Shown: positions 25,744-35,182, counted from the stretch's first letter. The stretch: DNA of 64,000 nucleotides from Streptomyces sclerotialus (GCF_040907265.1 NZ_JBFOHP010000002.1:1240001-1304000), one strand, 5' to 3'. Program-made: numbers and translations. Notes: a model not told the origin generated them from the sequence alone.

Positions 25744-28484
25744 CTGGGCTCCCCCAGCAGCGCCAGGTTCTCGATGGCGGCGAGGCCGTAGAGGGCGGTG
25801 TCGTTGGTGGAGACCCAGGCCGCCTCGCTGCCGGGGACGAGGGCGGCAGGGCCCGACACCTTCTCCGTCTTCCACGGTGCGGACTCGGTGTAGCCGTCGG
25901 AGCGGAGGAACTTGTCCCATGCGCGCTGGGCGAGCTTCTCGTCCCCCGTGCGGCGGGCCGCGTACGCGTCGAGCCGCGAGTGGCCCTGGAAGAGGATCAG
26001 GCTGCCGAAGTCGGTGCCGTAGCGGGCCTTCTGCTCGGCCTTGGTGGCGTTGAAGTAGCGGCAGTAGTCGAGGTAGGCCTGCTCGAACTTCTCGTTGTCG
26101 ACCAGGTCGATCAGCTCGGCACACAGCTCGTTGAGGCCGAAGACCGCGGAGAGGTGGGAGACGCTCACGGCCGGCTTCTCCGCGACGGCGAACTTCCCGG
26201 TGTCCAGGTCGTACAGCCCGCTGCCCTGCACGAAGCCGTTGGGCTGGGCCGCGATCGTCTCCATCGTGGAGAGCACCCGCGCCCTGGCCTTGCGCCACTT
26301 GGGCCCGCGCCGTTCCCACTCCGTCAGCCAGGCCGACACCAGGCCCGACCAGTCGGTGCCGAAGCCGATGGAGAGGGCGTGCCGGTCGGGCTTGTAGTCG
26401 GGGTCGGGGCGTACCTTGCGCTGCGGGTCGAGGACGAGGAACGTCTCGTCGGAGTCGACGTTGGCGTGCATCAGGTCGCCGACCCGCTCGTCGGCGGTGA
26501 GGAAGTAGTAGAAGCGGCGGTAGGTGGTGTTGGCGATGCGCTGCTGCTTGGCGCTGTCGGCGTAGTGCTGGACACCGTGCCGGGTGCCCAGGCCCGCCCA
26601 CTTGCCGAGGTGGTAGACGTCGACCTCGCCGGTGTGCCGGGTCATGGCCTCGGCGAAGCGGAAGATGTCGGCACGCCCGGAGCGCAGGTAGGCGTACCAG
26701 AGCCAGAGGTCGGGCGAGAGCTCGGAGTTGTCCCAGGCGTATCCGCCGACGTCGTAGCGCCACTGGTGGCGGGCCGTGTCGTAGGAGTGCATCACGTCGC
26801 CGTGGTCCCAGAAGCCGTACCAGCGCCGCTGCTCCACCTGGTCCTGGTAGTAGGTGAAGAGGAAGTCGAGGTGGTCCTCGATCTTCGCCTTGGCGGGGGT
26901 GGAGCGGTCCGGCTCGGCGTAGAGGCCGGGTCCGAACACCCCGGCGGTGATGAACTGCCGCGGCGGAGCGCTCAGTTGGGGCGGCGTGCGGACGGCTTCG
27001 ACCTGCCGCGCGAGCGTGTCGGCGGCGGGGGTGGCGTCGTGCGCCCAGAAGAGGAGCTCGCTGGTGCGGGCGATGCCGTACGGCGTGCCGAACTCCGGCT
27101 CGTAGTCCTCGTAGGTGATGTTGAGGCCTTCGAGCTGTTCGGCGTAGGTGTCCTGGCCCATGCCGTCGTGGTAGAAGCGCAGGTCCATGGGCTGGGCCTC
27201 GGGCGACCACAGCCAGAGGGTGACCTCGGCCTCCTCGGTCTGCGCGCCGCGGATGTCGAGTCCGGCCGGGTGCTTCTCCCAGAAGTCGCGCAGCCCGAAG
27301 GAGAGTCCGCCGCTCGCCCCGCCCACGTAACCGAATCCCGAGGCCCGGCGCCCGCCGCCGGCCGGGATCCAGCCGTGGCCCTTCTTGGTGCGCTTGCGGA
27401 GGGTGAAGCCGTCGGCGGAGAGCTGGGAGAGGGTGTAGTCGCCCCACTCGGGGATGAGGTGCAGCCGGCTGGTGACCCGCTGGTCCCAGGTGGCCGGGTC
27501 GGGCAGCTTCTTCCCCTCGAACTGGGCGGTCTGCACGGCGGCGCCCGGGTCGCGGCGCAGCCCGGTGATGCCCTTGACCGCCTCGCGCAGCAGGCCGGTG
27601 CCGTCGCCGCCGATGCGGATGTGCCGGTCGTACGCCGCGTCGCGCATCGGCACGGTGAAGCGCACGCCGAGCCCGCGGATGAAGTCCCCGCTCGCCTTGC
27701 CGGGCTCCTGCTTCCCGTCGTACGTGATCGTGTGGACCATGCGGAACGACTCGGCGCCCGCGTAGAAGTACAGCCGGACGGAGAACGGGAGCCAGGACCG
27801 GTTGCCGCGGCGGTGCTTGCCGTCGATCCGGACGACCGCCCGGACCGGCCCGTCCTGCTCGACCGTCACGTCGCCGATCGCGCTCTCGAAGCGCTCGTAC
27901 TTCTCGGTGCCCTGGTCGCCGTCCCCGATCTCGCCCTGGCGCAGCAGGACCAGCCGGCCGTCCTTGGCGATCTCGGTGGCGCCCCGGCGGACGGACTTCA
28001 CGAGCGTGGCGCCGCTCGTGCCGATCCGGGCCGTGATCACACCCGTGGAGACGTCGACGGTGCCGCCCTTGCGCGCTGCGGTGACCTTCTCCGCGGGCGC
28101 CGCGGGGGTACCGGCCTCGATCGTGTACTTCTCCGCGGCGGACTGCGGTCCCACGGCGTGCGCGGTCCACTTCAGGGAGCCGTCGGGCCAGTACGCCAGC
28201 GGCCAGGTCTGTACGGGCACGGCCTTGCCGCCGCCGTCGGTGAGCGTGAACGTCTGGTCCGCCTCGTACGCGCCCTTGGGCCAGGGCACGCCGACGGTCG
28301 AGCCCGGCGCCGCGCCGAGGCCGCCGTCCTCCAGCCAGGTCAGCTCGACGGGGCCGCCGGCGGCCCGCTTGCCGGGCCCGTCGGCGGCGGCTGCCGGGAC
28401 ACTGCCGAGGGCCCAGCTGAACTGGGCGGCGGCACCGGCGACGGCGGCCGCCTTCAGGATCGCTCTGCGGGGGATCGGAGACAT
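25740..28484 (-). CDS. Exo-rhamnogalacturonan lyase family protein (PL26-like), exported
   Basis: 914 residues. An N-terminal twin-arginine-like signal (PRRAILK followed by a hydrophobic stretch to about 35) indicates export, probably folded. The sequence resembles the exo-rhamnogalacturonan lyase family whose fungal founder is PL26: N-terminal beta-sandwich with ELTWLEDGG, and a central alpha-helical barrel region rich in aromatic motifs such as RWYGFWDHGDVMHSYD and WAGLGTRHGVQHY. It would release disaccharides from RG-I ends. The start is ATG 28484 behind GGAAAGG. It lies 19 bp after the YesL gene and overlaps CE12, so is co-transcribed. Family assignment is from recollection. Confidence 0.72.
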   Translation of the reverse strand: MSPIPRRAILKAAAVAGAAAQFSWALGSVPAAAADGPGKRAAGGPVELTWLEDGGLGAAPGSTVGVPWPKGAYEADQTFTLTDGGGKAVPVQTWPLAYWPDGSLKWTAHAVGPQSAAEKYTIEAGTPAAPAEKVTAARKGGTVDVSTGVITARIGTSGATLVKSVRRGATEIAKDGRLVLLRQGEIGDGDQGTEKYERFESAIGDVTVEQDGPVRAVVRIDGKHRRGNRSWLPFSVRLYFYAGAESFRMVHTITYDGKQEPGKASGDFIRGLGVRFTVPMRDAAYDRHIRIGGDGTGLLREAVKGITGLRRDPGAAVQTAQFEGKKLPDPATWDQRVTSRLHLIPEWGDYTLSQLSADGFTLRKRTKKGHGWIPAGGGRRASGFGYVGGASGGLSFGLRDFWEKHPAGLDIRGAQTEEAEVTLWLWSPEAQPMDLRFYHDGMGQDTYAEQLEGLNITYEDYEPEFGTPYGIARTSELLFWAHDATPAADTLARQVEAVRTPPQLSAPPRQFITAGVFGPGLYAEPDRSTPAKAKIEDHLDFLFTYYQDQVEQRRWYGFWDHGDVMHSYDTARHQWRYDVGGYAWDNSELSPDLWLWYAYLRSGRADIFRFAEAMTRHTGEVDVYHLGKWAGLGTRHGVQHYADSAKQQRIANTTYRRFYYFLTADERVGDLMHANVDSDETFLVLDPQRKVRPDPDYKPDRHALSIGFGTDWSGLVSAWLTEWERRGPKWRKARARVLSTMETIAAQPNGFVQGSGLYDLDTGKFAVAEKPAVSVSHLSAVFGLNELCAELIDLVDNEKFEQAYLDYCRYFNATKAEQKARYGTDFGSLILFQGHSRLDAYAARRTGDEKLAQRAWDKFLRSDGYTESAPWKTEKVSGPAALVPGSEAAWVSTNDTALYGLAAIENLALLGEPR

Positions 28485-28503
28485 CGTTGTGCCTTTCCGT
28501 TCG

Positions 28504-29121
28504 CTAGGGGGTGACCGAAGGGTCGACAGCGGTGGCGGTGCGGCCCGCCGGGGTCCGACGCCGCCCGTACCGTTCCTCCACGGCGAGCGCCGCCGCGGCG
28601 AGTGCGCCGAGCACCGGGACGGCCAGCGGCGGGCTGAACCAGGCCGAGACGGCGACCACGGCCATCCCGCACACCAGAAGGAAGGACCCGGCCGGGTCGA
28701 GGACCGTGCGCCGGCCCGCGGCGGTGAGCAGCACCCGCCAGGACGCACCGGGTTCCCAGGCCGCGGCCGCCCGCAGGCCCGTCACGGCGGCCCCGCACAG
28801 CGCGAGGACGCCGGCCACGCCCACCAGCGGACCCCCGGGCAGGCCGTTGCGTACCGCCTCCAGGTCCAGCCGGATCAGCCAGCAGGCCGACCAGCCGCCG
28901 GCACCGACCACCCAGCCCTTGCGGGCGGCAGCCCGTGCGTCGGCCGCGAACTGCCGGAAGCCGGACGGCTGATGGCTCGTGTACCGCCGCAGGTGACGGG
29001 CGCCCGCCGCGAACGCCGCCGGGTAGGTGACCAGCGGCACCGCGGCCAGGCCGATCCACACCCCGGTCAGCAGCATCTCGGCGAAGAGCCCGAACCGCTC
29101 CCGGAAACGGGACTCCGTCAT
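28504..29121 (-). CDS. YesL-family (DUF624) membrane protein
   Basis: 205 residues with four to five membrane spans, matching the YesL/DUF624 family by its N-terminal FAEMLLTGVWIGLAAVPLVT and a conserved TYPAAFAAGARHL. YesL sits with sugar importers in the rhamnogalacturonan operon of Bacillus subtilis; its role is not established but an accessory function in uptake is likely. It starts two bases after the permease stop (ATG 29121) and ends 19 bp before the exo-lyase. Confidence 0.85.
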   Translation of the reverse strand: MTESRFRERFGLFAEMLLTGVWIGLAAVPLVTYPAAFAAGARHLRRYTSHQPSGFRQFAADARAAARKGWVVGAGGWSACWLIRLDLEAVRNGLPGGPLVGVAGVLALCGAAVTGLRAAAAWEPGASWRVLLTAAGRRTVLDPAGSFLLVCGMAVVAVSAWFSPPLAVPVLGALAAAALAVEERYGRRRTPAGRTATAVDPSVTP

Positions 29122-29123
29122 GG

Positions 29124-29975
29124 TCAGCCCTTCAGTCCGGACGTCGCCATGCCGTCGATCAGATACCGCTGGAAGGCGAGGAAGAAGGCCAGCACGGGCA
29201 GCAGCGCCACCAGCGCCATCGCGATCATGCCGCCGTAGTTGGCCACGCCCTCCTGGTCCCGGAACATCATCATCCCGAGCGAGACGGTGTACTTGCCCGG
29301 CTCGTTGAGGTAGATCAGCGGGCCCATGAAGTCGTTCCAGGCGTTGATGAACGTGAAGATCGCGCTGGTGATGAGGGCCGGGCGGCACAGCGGCAGCACG
29401 ACGGACCAGTAGATCCGCAGGTGCCCGCAGCCGTCGAGGCGGGCCGCCTCGTCCAGTTCGCGCGGCAGGTTGCGCATGAACTGGACCATCAGGAAGACGA
29501 AGAACGCCTCAGTGGCCAGGTACTTCCCGATCAGCAGCGGCACATAGGTGTTGATCAGTTCGAGCTTCTGGAACATCACGTACTGCGGGATCAGCAGCAC
29601 GTGGTACGGCAGCAGCAGCGTGCCGATCATCAGCGTGAACATCAGCTTCCGCCCGGCGAACCGGATCTTGGCGAACGCGTACGCCGTCAGCGACGCCGAG
29701 ATGAGCACACCGACGACGGAACCCACCGCGTAGAACAGTGAGTTGCCGAAGAACGTGGCGATCGGGATGTCCGCGATCCCGTCCGCCAGACCGCGGAAGT
29801 TGTCCAGGACGGGACGGACCGGGAACAGCTCCAGGCTGCCGACGATCTCGGCGCTGGGCTTGAACGCGGCACCGATGACCCACACCACCGGATAGAGGAC
29901 GACCGCGAGGACCGTCAGGGCACCGAGGTGCCAGGCGATGCCGGCGCGCCGGCGGGACGTACCGATGGCGCTCAC
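29124..29975 (-). CDS. ABC sugar importer permease, MalG type (RG-I importer)
   Basis: 283 residues, six membrane spans, EAA loop ELDEAARLDGCG. The start is GTG 29975, overlapping the upstream permease as GTGA and preceded by GAGGAGG. It partners with the MalF-type permease and the lipoprotein immediately upstream, and corresponds in context to YesQ of the Bacillus yes operon. Confidence 0.92.
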   Translation of the reverse strand: MSAIGTSRRRAGIAWHLGALTVLAVVLYPVVWVIGAAFKPSAEIVGSLELFPVRPVLDNFRGLADGIADIPIATFFGNSLFYAVGSVVGVLISASLTAYAFAKIRFAGRKLMFTLMIGTLLLPYHVLLIPQYVMFQKLELINTYVPLLIGKYLATEAFFVFLMVQFMRNLPRELDEAARLDGCGHLRIYWSVVLPLCRPALITSAIFTFINAWNDFMGPLIYLNEPGKYTVSLGMMMFRDQEGVANYGGMIAMALVALLPVLAFFLAFQRYLIDGMATSGLKG

Positions 29976-30928
29976 CGGGCTGCCTCCTCGTAGTGGACCC
30001 ACCGCTTCTGGGACCAGAACAGCACCGCCGTCACCAGTGCCACGGCGAGCAGCAGCATCCAGGCCATCGCGGAGGCGAATCCCATCTGAGCCTCCTTGAA
30101 GCCCTTCTGGTACAGGTAACAGGTGTAGACAAGGGCCGAGTCGGCCGGGCCGCAGGTGGCGTTGGAGACCACGTACGCCGAGCCGAAGATCTGGAAGGCG
30201 TGGATGGTCTCCAGCAGGACGTTGAAGAACAGCACCGGCGAGATCATCGGCAGGGTGACGCTCCAGAACCGCCGCAGCGGTCCCGCGCCGTCCACCGCCG
30301 CCGCCTCGTACAGCTCACGCGGCACCTGCTTGAGCCCGGCCAGGAAGATGACCATGGGGGCGCCGAACTGCCACACGGTGAGCGCCGCCAGACTGTAGAG
30401 CACCCACTCCGGGTCGCCGACCCAGCCGCCCACGTGCAGGCCGAGGAAGGACTGCGCGCGGTCGACGATCGCGTCGTCGGAGAAGAGCGCGCGCCAGACG
30501 AAGCCGACGGTGACGCTCGCGCCGATGAGCGAGGGGGCGTAGAAGGCGGCCCGGTAGAAGCCCTGCCCCCGCCCGTTCCGGGCGAGCAGCAGCGCCACGC
30601 CGAGCGCGAGCAGCAGCTTCAGCGGCGTGCCGATGACCACGTACTCGGCGGTGACCTCGACCGACTTGCGCCACCGCGGGTCGGCGAACATCTGCGTGAA
30701 GTTGTCCAGGCCGATCCACGACGGGGTGTTGAAGAGGTTGTAGTCGGTGAACGCGAAGTAGAGCGAGGCGATCATCGGTCCCGCGGTGAGCAGGAGGAAC
30801 CCCGCGATCCAGGGGGACATGAAGAGGTAGCCCGCGAGGTTGTCGCGGCGGTCGCGCCGCCGCAGGGCGGCCGGGGCCGCGGGGTGCCGCGTCCGCACGC
30901 GGCCGGGTGGAGCCTTGACGAGCGTCAC
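29972..30928 (-). CDS. ABC sugar importer permease, MalF type (RG-I importer)
   Basis: 318 residues, six membrane spans, EAA loop ELYEAAAVDGAG. The start is GTG 30928 behind GAGGGGAAG; longer in-frame extensions run into the binding-protein gene and are rejected. It lies 11 bp after the lipoprotein gene. It is the counterpart of YesP by context. Confidence 0.92.
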   Translation of the reverse strand: MTLVKAPPGRVRTRHPAAPAALRRRDRRDNLAGYLFMSPWIAGFLLLTAGPMIASLYFAFTDYNLFNTPSWIGLDNFTQMFADPRWRKSVEVTAEYVVIGTPLKLLLALGVALLLARNGRGQGFYRAAFYAPSLIGASVTVGFVWRALFSDDAIVDRAQSFLGLHVGGWVGDPEWVLYSLAALTVWQFGAPMVIFLAGLKQVPRELYEAAAVDGAGPLRRFWSVTLPMISPVLFFNVLLETIHAFQIFGSAYVVSNATCGPADSALVYTCYLYQKGFKEAQMGFASAMAWMLLLAVALVTAVLFWSQKRWVHYEEAAR

Positions 30929-30939
30929 TGCGCTTCCCC

Positions 30940-32223
30940 TCAGCCGGCCAGGGCGGACTTCGCCTCGGAGAAGAACTGCCGCACGGCGTCGGCGGGCTCG
31001 GTCTTCCCCACGCCGAGGTCCGTCCCGATCCGCAGGAAGGCGGCCTCGACGGTGTCGGCGCCCGCGGGGTGCGGGGTGACCGGCCCGAAGACTCCGGCCG
31101 CCGCGGTCTTCTCCTCGTACGCGGCGATCGCCTTGTTCACCGGGTCGGTCGGCTCGAAGGCCTGGTACTGCGCCTCCGTCGCGAGGATGCCGCGGTCGTA
31201 CCCCATGATCTTTCCGACCTCGGGATCGTGCACCATGAAGTTGATGAACTGCGCCACCTGCTGCGGGTACTTGGTGCGGGCCGAGGCGCTCAGCATCAGG
31301 GACGAGAGGTACTGCCCGGTCTTCTTGCCGTCGGTGGTCGGGACGGGCGCGAGCCCGTAGGTGCTGTTCCCCTCCGAGTCGTACCGTACGGAGAAGTTGT
31401 CCCAGGTGAACTCCGAGCCCGCGATGCCGTCGGAGACCGCCGACTTGGGCGCGATCTGGACGACCTTCTTGGGGTCGGCGACCAGGCCTGAGCGCACCGC
31501 GTCGTAGCCGTCGGCCCACCACTCCCGCAGGTCGGTCTCGTCGAAGCCCAGGCCCTTCTCGGTGAAGAACGCCTTGCCCTGCTGCCGCAGGTAGAGGTCG
31601 TAGAGGTACATGACGCCGAAGTAGCCGCTGTCACCGGCGCGGTGCTGGGTGTCGCGGATCTTCTTCAGCGCGGCGAAGTACTCGTCCCAGGTCCAGCCCT
31701 GCTTCGGCGTGATGCCGGCCTTCTCGAAGACCTTCTCGTCGATGACGAGGGACATCGTGTTGGAGCCGACCGGCACGCCGAGCAGCTTGCCGTCGACCTC
31801 GCCGACCTTCTCCAGGCCCGAGCGGAAGCCCGTCATCTTGAGGTTGCCCGCATCGGCCTGCTGCTTGAGGTCGAGCAGCACGCCCCGCTTGTCGTACTTC
31901 CGCAGGAAGGCGATGGCGCACTGGAACACGTCCGGCGGGTTGCCGCCGGCCGCCTGGGTCTGGAACTTCTCCCAGAACGCCACGTAGTCCTGGAAGTCGG
32001 TCTTGACCTTGATCTTGGGGTGCTTTTTCTCGAAGAGCTCGATGCTCCGGTTGATCCGCTTGGCCCGGTCGTCGGCGCCCCACCACGCGTACCGGATCGT
32101 GACGGTACCGTCCGCCGATCCCCCGCCGGTGCCGCAGCCTGCCGCCGTCAGACCGAGGGCGGCGACCGAGCCGCCCGTGATCTTGAGCAGGCTGCGCCGG
32201 TCAACTCTCCCACTGGCACGCAC
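30940..32223 (-). CDS. ABC sugar importer, substrate-binding lipoprotein (RG-I oligomers)
   Basis: 427 residues. A twin-arginine motif DRRSLLK is followed by the lipobox LTAAGC, indicating a Tat-exported lipoprotein. The mature part starts TIRYAWWGADDRAKR, typical of YesO/YtcQ-type binding proteins. The start is GTG 32223 behind GGAGGACGACT. It is first in a six-gene operon: binding protein, two permeases, YesL, exo-lyase, acetylesterase. It should bind unsaturated rhamnogalacturonan oligosaccharides. Regulation is probably by the LacI repressor encoded upstream, through sites in the leader. Confidence 0.9.
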   Translation of the reverse strand: MRASGRVDRRSLLKITGGSVAALGLTAAGCGTGGGSADGTVTIRYAWWGADDRAKRINRSIELFEKKHPKIKVKTDFQDYVAFWEKFQTQAAGGNPPDVFQCAIAFLRKYDKRGVLLDLKQQADAGNLKMTGFRSGLEKVGEVDGKLLGVPVGSNTMSLVIDEKVFEKAGITPKQGWTWDEYFAALKKIRDTQHRAGDSGYFGVMYLYDLYLRQQGKAFFTEKGLGFDETDLREWWADGYDAVRSGLVADPKKVVQIAPKSAVSDGIAGSEFTWDNFSVRYDSEGNSTYGLAPVPTTDGKKTGQYLSSLMLSASARTKYPQQVAQFINFMVHDPEVGKIMGYDRGILATEAQYQAFEPTDPVNKAIAAYEEKTAAAGVFGPVTPHPAGADTVEAAFLRIGTDLGVGKTEPADAVRQFFSEAKSALAG

Positions 32224-32239
32224 AGTCGTCCTCCGCCTC

Positions 32240-32292
32240 GTGTCGTGACCCGACACACCGCTCAGAGTTGAATCGTTAAAGAAAGCGCTTGC
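32240..32292. promoter_or_regulatory. Promoter/operator region of the RG-I importer operon
   Basis: Three elements are visible: the 10-mer AAGCGCTTGC (32283-32292, CG-centred palindrome), TTGAATCGTTAAA (32268-32280; on the minus strand TTTAACGATTCAA, LacI-operator-like), and the inverted repeat GTGTCG-N5-CGACAC (32240-32256) in the leader. On the minus strand TTGTGG (32300-32295) and TAACGA lie 16 bp apart and could be the core promoter, with the palindrome in the spacer. Confidence 0.5.
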
Positions 32293-32366
32293 CGCCACAA
32301 GGTAAGGACGGATGGCGGCGGGGTCAACGGATTGGACAGAATCGGAGACGGAAGCGGGAACGGACC

Positions 32367-32404
32367 GGCCCCTGGGCTATGAATCGATTCATAGCCCAGG
32401 GGCC
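32367..32404. terminator. Perfect 38-bp palindrome after uxuB; terminator or LacI operator
   Basis: Two 19-base arms with no loop and no mismatch meet at the centre of TATGAATCGATTCATA. The outer part is GC-rich (GGCCCCTGGG). It begins about 48 bp past the uxuB stop and about 144 bp before the binding-protein start. As RNA it would make a strong hairpin, but no U-tract follows on either strand. The inner TGAATCGATTCA is a textbook LacI-type operator shape, so a dual role is plausible. Confidence 0.65.
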
Positions 32405-32451
32405 AGGAGACGCCCATGAAGGGACCGAGGCGGTACCGGCCCGTCCGGACG

Positions 32452-33957
32452 TCAGGCGGCTTCCGCGGCGCGGGCGGCGTCGGCCACCGCCGCGGCGACG
32501 CCGTGGCGGGTGAGCACGTCGACGAGTTCCGCGACGCGGGCGGCGAACTCCGGGTGGCCGGCCAGGTCCGCGCCGAGCAGCCCGCCGTCCAGCACGGCGT
32601 CGACGAAGGAACGGGTGCCGGACGTGCGGCCCGCGGCCCCGGCGAGCGAGACGCGCGCCGGGTCACGCATGGCGTCGGCGTGCAGCCCCGGGGTGAGGCC
32701 CGCCGGGGGCGCCACGCAGCACAGGTACGCGGCCACGGTGAGCGCGAGATGGTGCGGCATCCGCCCGGCCCGCAGATGGAAGAGGGCGGGCTCCGGCACG
32801 CGCTGACGGAGCTTCACCGAACCGTCGGAGCCGACCTGGCGGGTGCGGTGGCCCAGCGCGCTGTTGGCCCACCGCTCGAAGAGCTGCGCGATGTAGGCGT
32901 CCGCGTCGACGGCGGCGGGGACGGTCAGCGTCGGCAGGTACTCCTCGTACAGCACGTGCCGGGCCGCCTCGGCGACGTACGGCCGGGCGACCGATGCGGG
33001 GACGGTGTCCCGGCCGTCCAGCGCGCCGAGGTAGGCGATCAGCGAGTGGGTGCCGTTGAGCAGCCGGAGCTTGAGCAGTTCGTACGGCTCGACGTCGTCG
33101 GTGAAGAGCGCGCCGCCGTGCTCCCAGGCGGGGCGGCCCGCGGCGAAGCGGTCCTCCAGTACCCACATGCTGAACGGCTCGGCCGGTACCGGTACGGCGT
33201 CCCGGACGCCTAGGTGCGCGGCGACCGCTTCGCGGTAGGTGTCGGTGGTGGCCGGGACGATCCGGTCGACCATGGAGTCGGGGAACGCCACCGCGGCGTC
33301 CAGCCAGCCGGCCAGCTCGTCGCGTTCGGCGGCGGGCAGGGCGTGCGCGAACTCGCGCACGAGGCGGCCGGTCTGCGCGCCGTTGCTCACCAGGTTGTCG
33401 CAGCTCAGGACGGTGATCGGGGCGGCGTGCGCACGCTGCCGCCGCTGCAGGCCGCGGACGATCCGCCCGATGGTGGTGACCGGCGGCGCGTCGCCGCGCA
33501 GGTCCGCCTGGACGCCGGGGTGGTCCAGGTCCAGGCCGTGGGTGCGCGGCGAGTAGGTGTAGCCGTGTTCGGTGACGGTCAGCGTGAGCAGTGCGGTGGC
33601 GGGCGCCGCGATGGCGTCGAGTACCGCGTCCGGCTGCCGGTCCGCGACGAGGGTGCCGATGTGGACGGCGGGGACGGTGACCCGGGTCCGGGTGGGGGCG
33701 ATCTCCACCACGGCGTACCGGTGGTCCTGTGCGCGCAGTGCGTCGGCGACGCCGGCCGAGCGGTTCGCGACGCCGAGGATGCCCCAGGGGCCGTCGCTGT
33801 GCGCGAGCGCGGCGGCCGTGTGGACGGCCTGGTGGGCGCGGTGGAAGTTGCCGAGTCCGAGGTGCACGATGCCGGTCTCGGCGGGTGTCCGGGGGTTGAG
33901 CAGGGCGCTGCGGGGGACGGTCGTGGAACCGAGGCGGGGAAGTGCGGTGCGGGTCAT
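32452..33957 (-). CDS. uxuB: Mannitol-dehydrogenase-family uronate reductase (fructuronate reductase, UxuB-like)
   Basis: 501 residues, NAD(P)-dependent long-chain secondary alcohol dehydrogenase. Motifs include HLGLGNFHRAHQ (32-43), SCDNLVSNG (185-193), PDSMVDR (226-232) and the catalytic set Lys296, Asn301, His304 in KLRLLNGTHS. Coupling with D-mannonate dehydratase (one base apart) points to reduction of D-fructuronate to D-mannonate. Mannitol or tagaturonate activity cannot be ruled out by sequence. It is the third and last gene of lacI-manD-uxuB, closing the route from uronic acids to 2-keto-3-deoxygluconate. Confidence 0.82.
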   Translation of the reverse strand: MTRTALPRLGSTTVPRSALLNPRTPAETGIVHLGLGNFHRAHQAVHTAAALAHSDGPWGILGVANRSAGVADALRAQDHRYAVVEIAPTRTRVTVPAVHIGTLVADRQPDAVLDAIAAPATALLTLTVTEHGYTYSPRTHGLDLDHPGVQADLRGDAPPVTTIGRIVRGLQRRQRAHAAPITVLSCDNLVSNGAQTGRLVREFAHALPAAERDELAGWLDAAVAFPDSMVDRIVPATTDTYREAVAAHLGVRDAVPVPAEPFSMWVLEDRFAAGRPAWEHGGALFTDDVEPYELLKLRLLNGTHSLIAYLGALDGRDTVPASVARPYVAEAARHVLYEEYLPTLTVPAAVDADAYIAQLFERWANSALGHRTRQVGSDGSVKLRQRVPEPALFHLRAGRMPHHLALTVAAYLCCVAPPAGLTPGLHADAMRDPARVSLAGAAGRTSGTRSFVDAVLDGGLLGADLAGHPEFAARVAELVDVLTRHGVAAAVADAARAAEAA

Positions 33958-33958
33958 G

Positions 33959-35182
33959 TCACCAGTCCGTCATGGAGCCGTCGCGGCGCCGGGCCACGGG
34001 CAGGTAGGCGGGTTCGTAGGGGAAGCGGGCGGCGAGGGCTTCGTCGACCTCGACGCCGATGCCGGGTGCGTCGCCCGGGTGCAGGTGTCCGTCGGCGTAG
34101 CTCCAGGCGTGCCGGAAGACCTCGTGGACCTCCGGCGCGTACCCCATGTACTCCTGGATCGCGAAGTTCGGGGTGGCCAGCCCGACGTGGAGCGAGGCGC
34201 CGAGCGCGGCCGGGGAGACGTCGGACGGGCCGTGCGGGCCCAGCTGGATCTGCCAGACCTCGGCGAGTGCCGCGATCCGCCGCAGGTGGCTGATGCCGCC
34301 GGCGTGCGTGACGCAGGTCCGCACGAAGTCGATCAGCTGCTCGGTGATCAGCGTCTGGCACTCCCAGACGGTGTGGAAGACCTCGCCGATCGCCAGCGGC
34401 ACCGTGGTGTGCTGCCGTACGTGGCGCAGTACTTCCTGGTTCTCGGCCGGGGTGACGTCCTCCAGCCAGTACAGACCGACGTCCTCGACGGCGCGGCCGA
34501 GGCGGGCCGCCTGGCCGGGGGAGAGGCGGTGGTGCGCGTCGTGCAGCAGCTTCAGTTCGGGGCCCACGTGGGCGCGGGCCGCCGCGAGCGCGGCGGGGGC
34601 GTGCCGCAGGTAGGCGTCGGCGTCCCAGACCTCTTCGACCGGTGCGGCGCCGCGCCCCGCGGGTTCGTATCCCGTGCCGTCCTTGCTCACTCCGTAGACG
34701 AGGTCGAGGCCGGGCACGCCGAACTGGGCGCGGACGGCACGGAAGCCGCGCTCGCGCTGCGCGTCGAGCGAGTCCAGCAGCTGCGGGACGTCCCAGCCGG
34801 TGGCGTGGGTGTAGGTGAGCACCCGGTCGCGGACCGCGCCGCCGAGCAGCTGGTAGACGGGCTGGCCGGTGGCCTTGCCCTTGATGTCCCAGAGGGCGAT
34901 GTCGACGGCACCGACGGCGGTCATGGTGACCGGGCCGCGCCGCCAGTAGGCGCCGCGGTAGAGGTACTGCCAGGTGTCCTCGATGCGGGCCGGGTCGCGG
35001 CCGATGAGCAGCGGGGCGATGTGGTCCCGCAGGTAGGCGGCGACGGCGAGTTCGCGGCCGTTGAGGGTGGCGTCGGACCAGCCGACGAGGCCCTCCCGGG
35101 TGGTGATCTTGAGGATGACGTAGTTGCGTCCCGGGCTGGTGAGCACGGTCTCGACGGCGGTGATGCTGTCGACGCCGCTCAC
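33959..35182 (-). CDS. manD: D-mannonate dehydratase, enolase superfamily (ManD/RspA type)
   Basis: 407 residues. Metal ligands fall at Asp215 (LLHDAHH), Glu241 (YWLEDVTP) and Glu267 (IGEVFH); the catalytic Arg is in [10 protein letters not shown] (151) and Tyr/His in TYTHATGW. The C-terminus [14 protein letters not shown] is characteristic of the ManD/RspA group. It converts D-mannonate to 2-keto-3-deoxygluconate in the cytoplasm. The start is taken as GTG 35182 (GGAAGGGG upstream); a GTG at 35218 is possible. It follows the LacI stop by 37 bp and precedes uxuB by one base. Confidence 0.87.
   Translation of the reverse strand: MSGVDSITAVETVLTSPGRNYVILKITTREGLVGWSDATLNGRELAVAAYLRDHIAPLLIGRDPARIEDTWQYLYRGAYWRRGPVTMTAVGAVDIALWDIKGKATGQPVYQLLGGAVRDRVLTYTHATGWDVPQLLDSLDAQRERGFRAVRAQFGVPGLDLVYGVSKDGTGYEPAGRGAAPVEEVWDADAYLRHAPAALAAARAHVGPELKLLHDAHHRLSPGQAARLGRAVEDVGLYWLEDVTPAENQEVLRHVRQHTTVPLAIGEVFHTVWECQTLITEQLIDFVRTCVTHAGGISHLRRIAALAEVWQIQLGPHGPSDVSPAALGASLHVGLATPNFAIQEYMGYAPEVHEVFRHAWSYADGHLHPGDAPGIGVEVDEALAARFPYEPAYLPVARRRDGSMTDW

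Noticed and set aside
32367..32404. The 38-bp palindrome as an insertion-sequence end
   Set aside because: No transposase, no second copy and no target duplication were seen.
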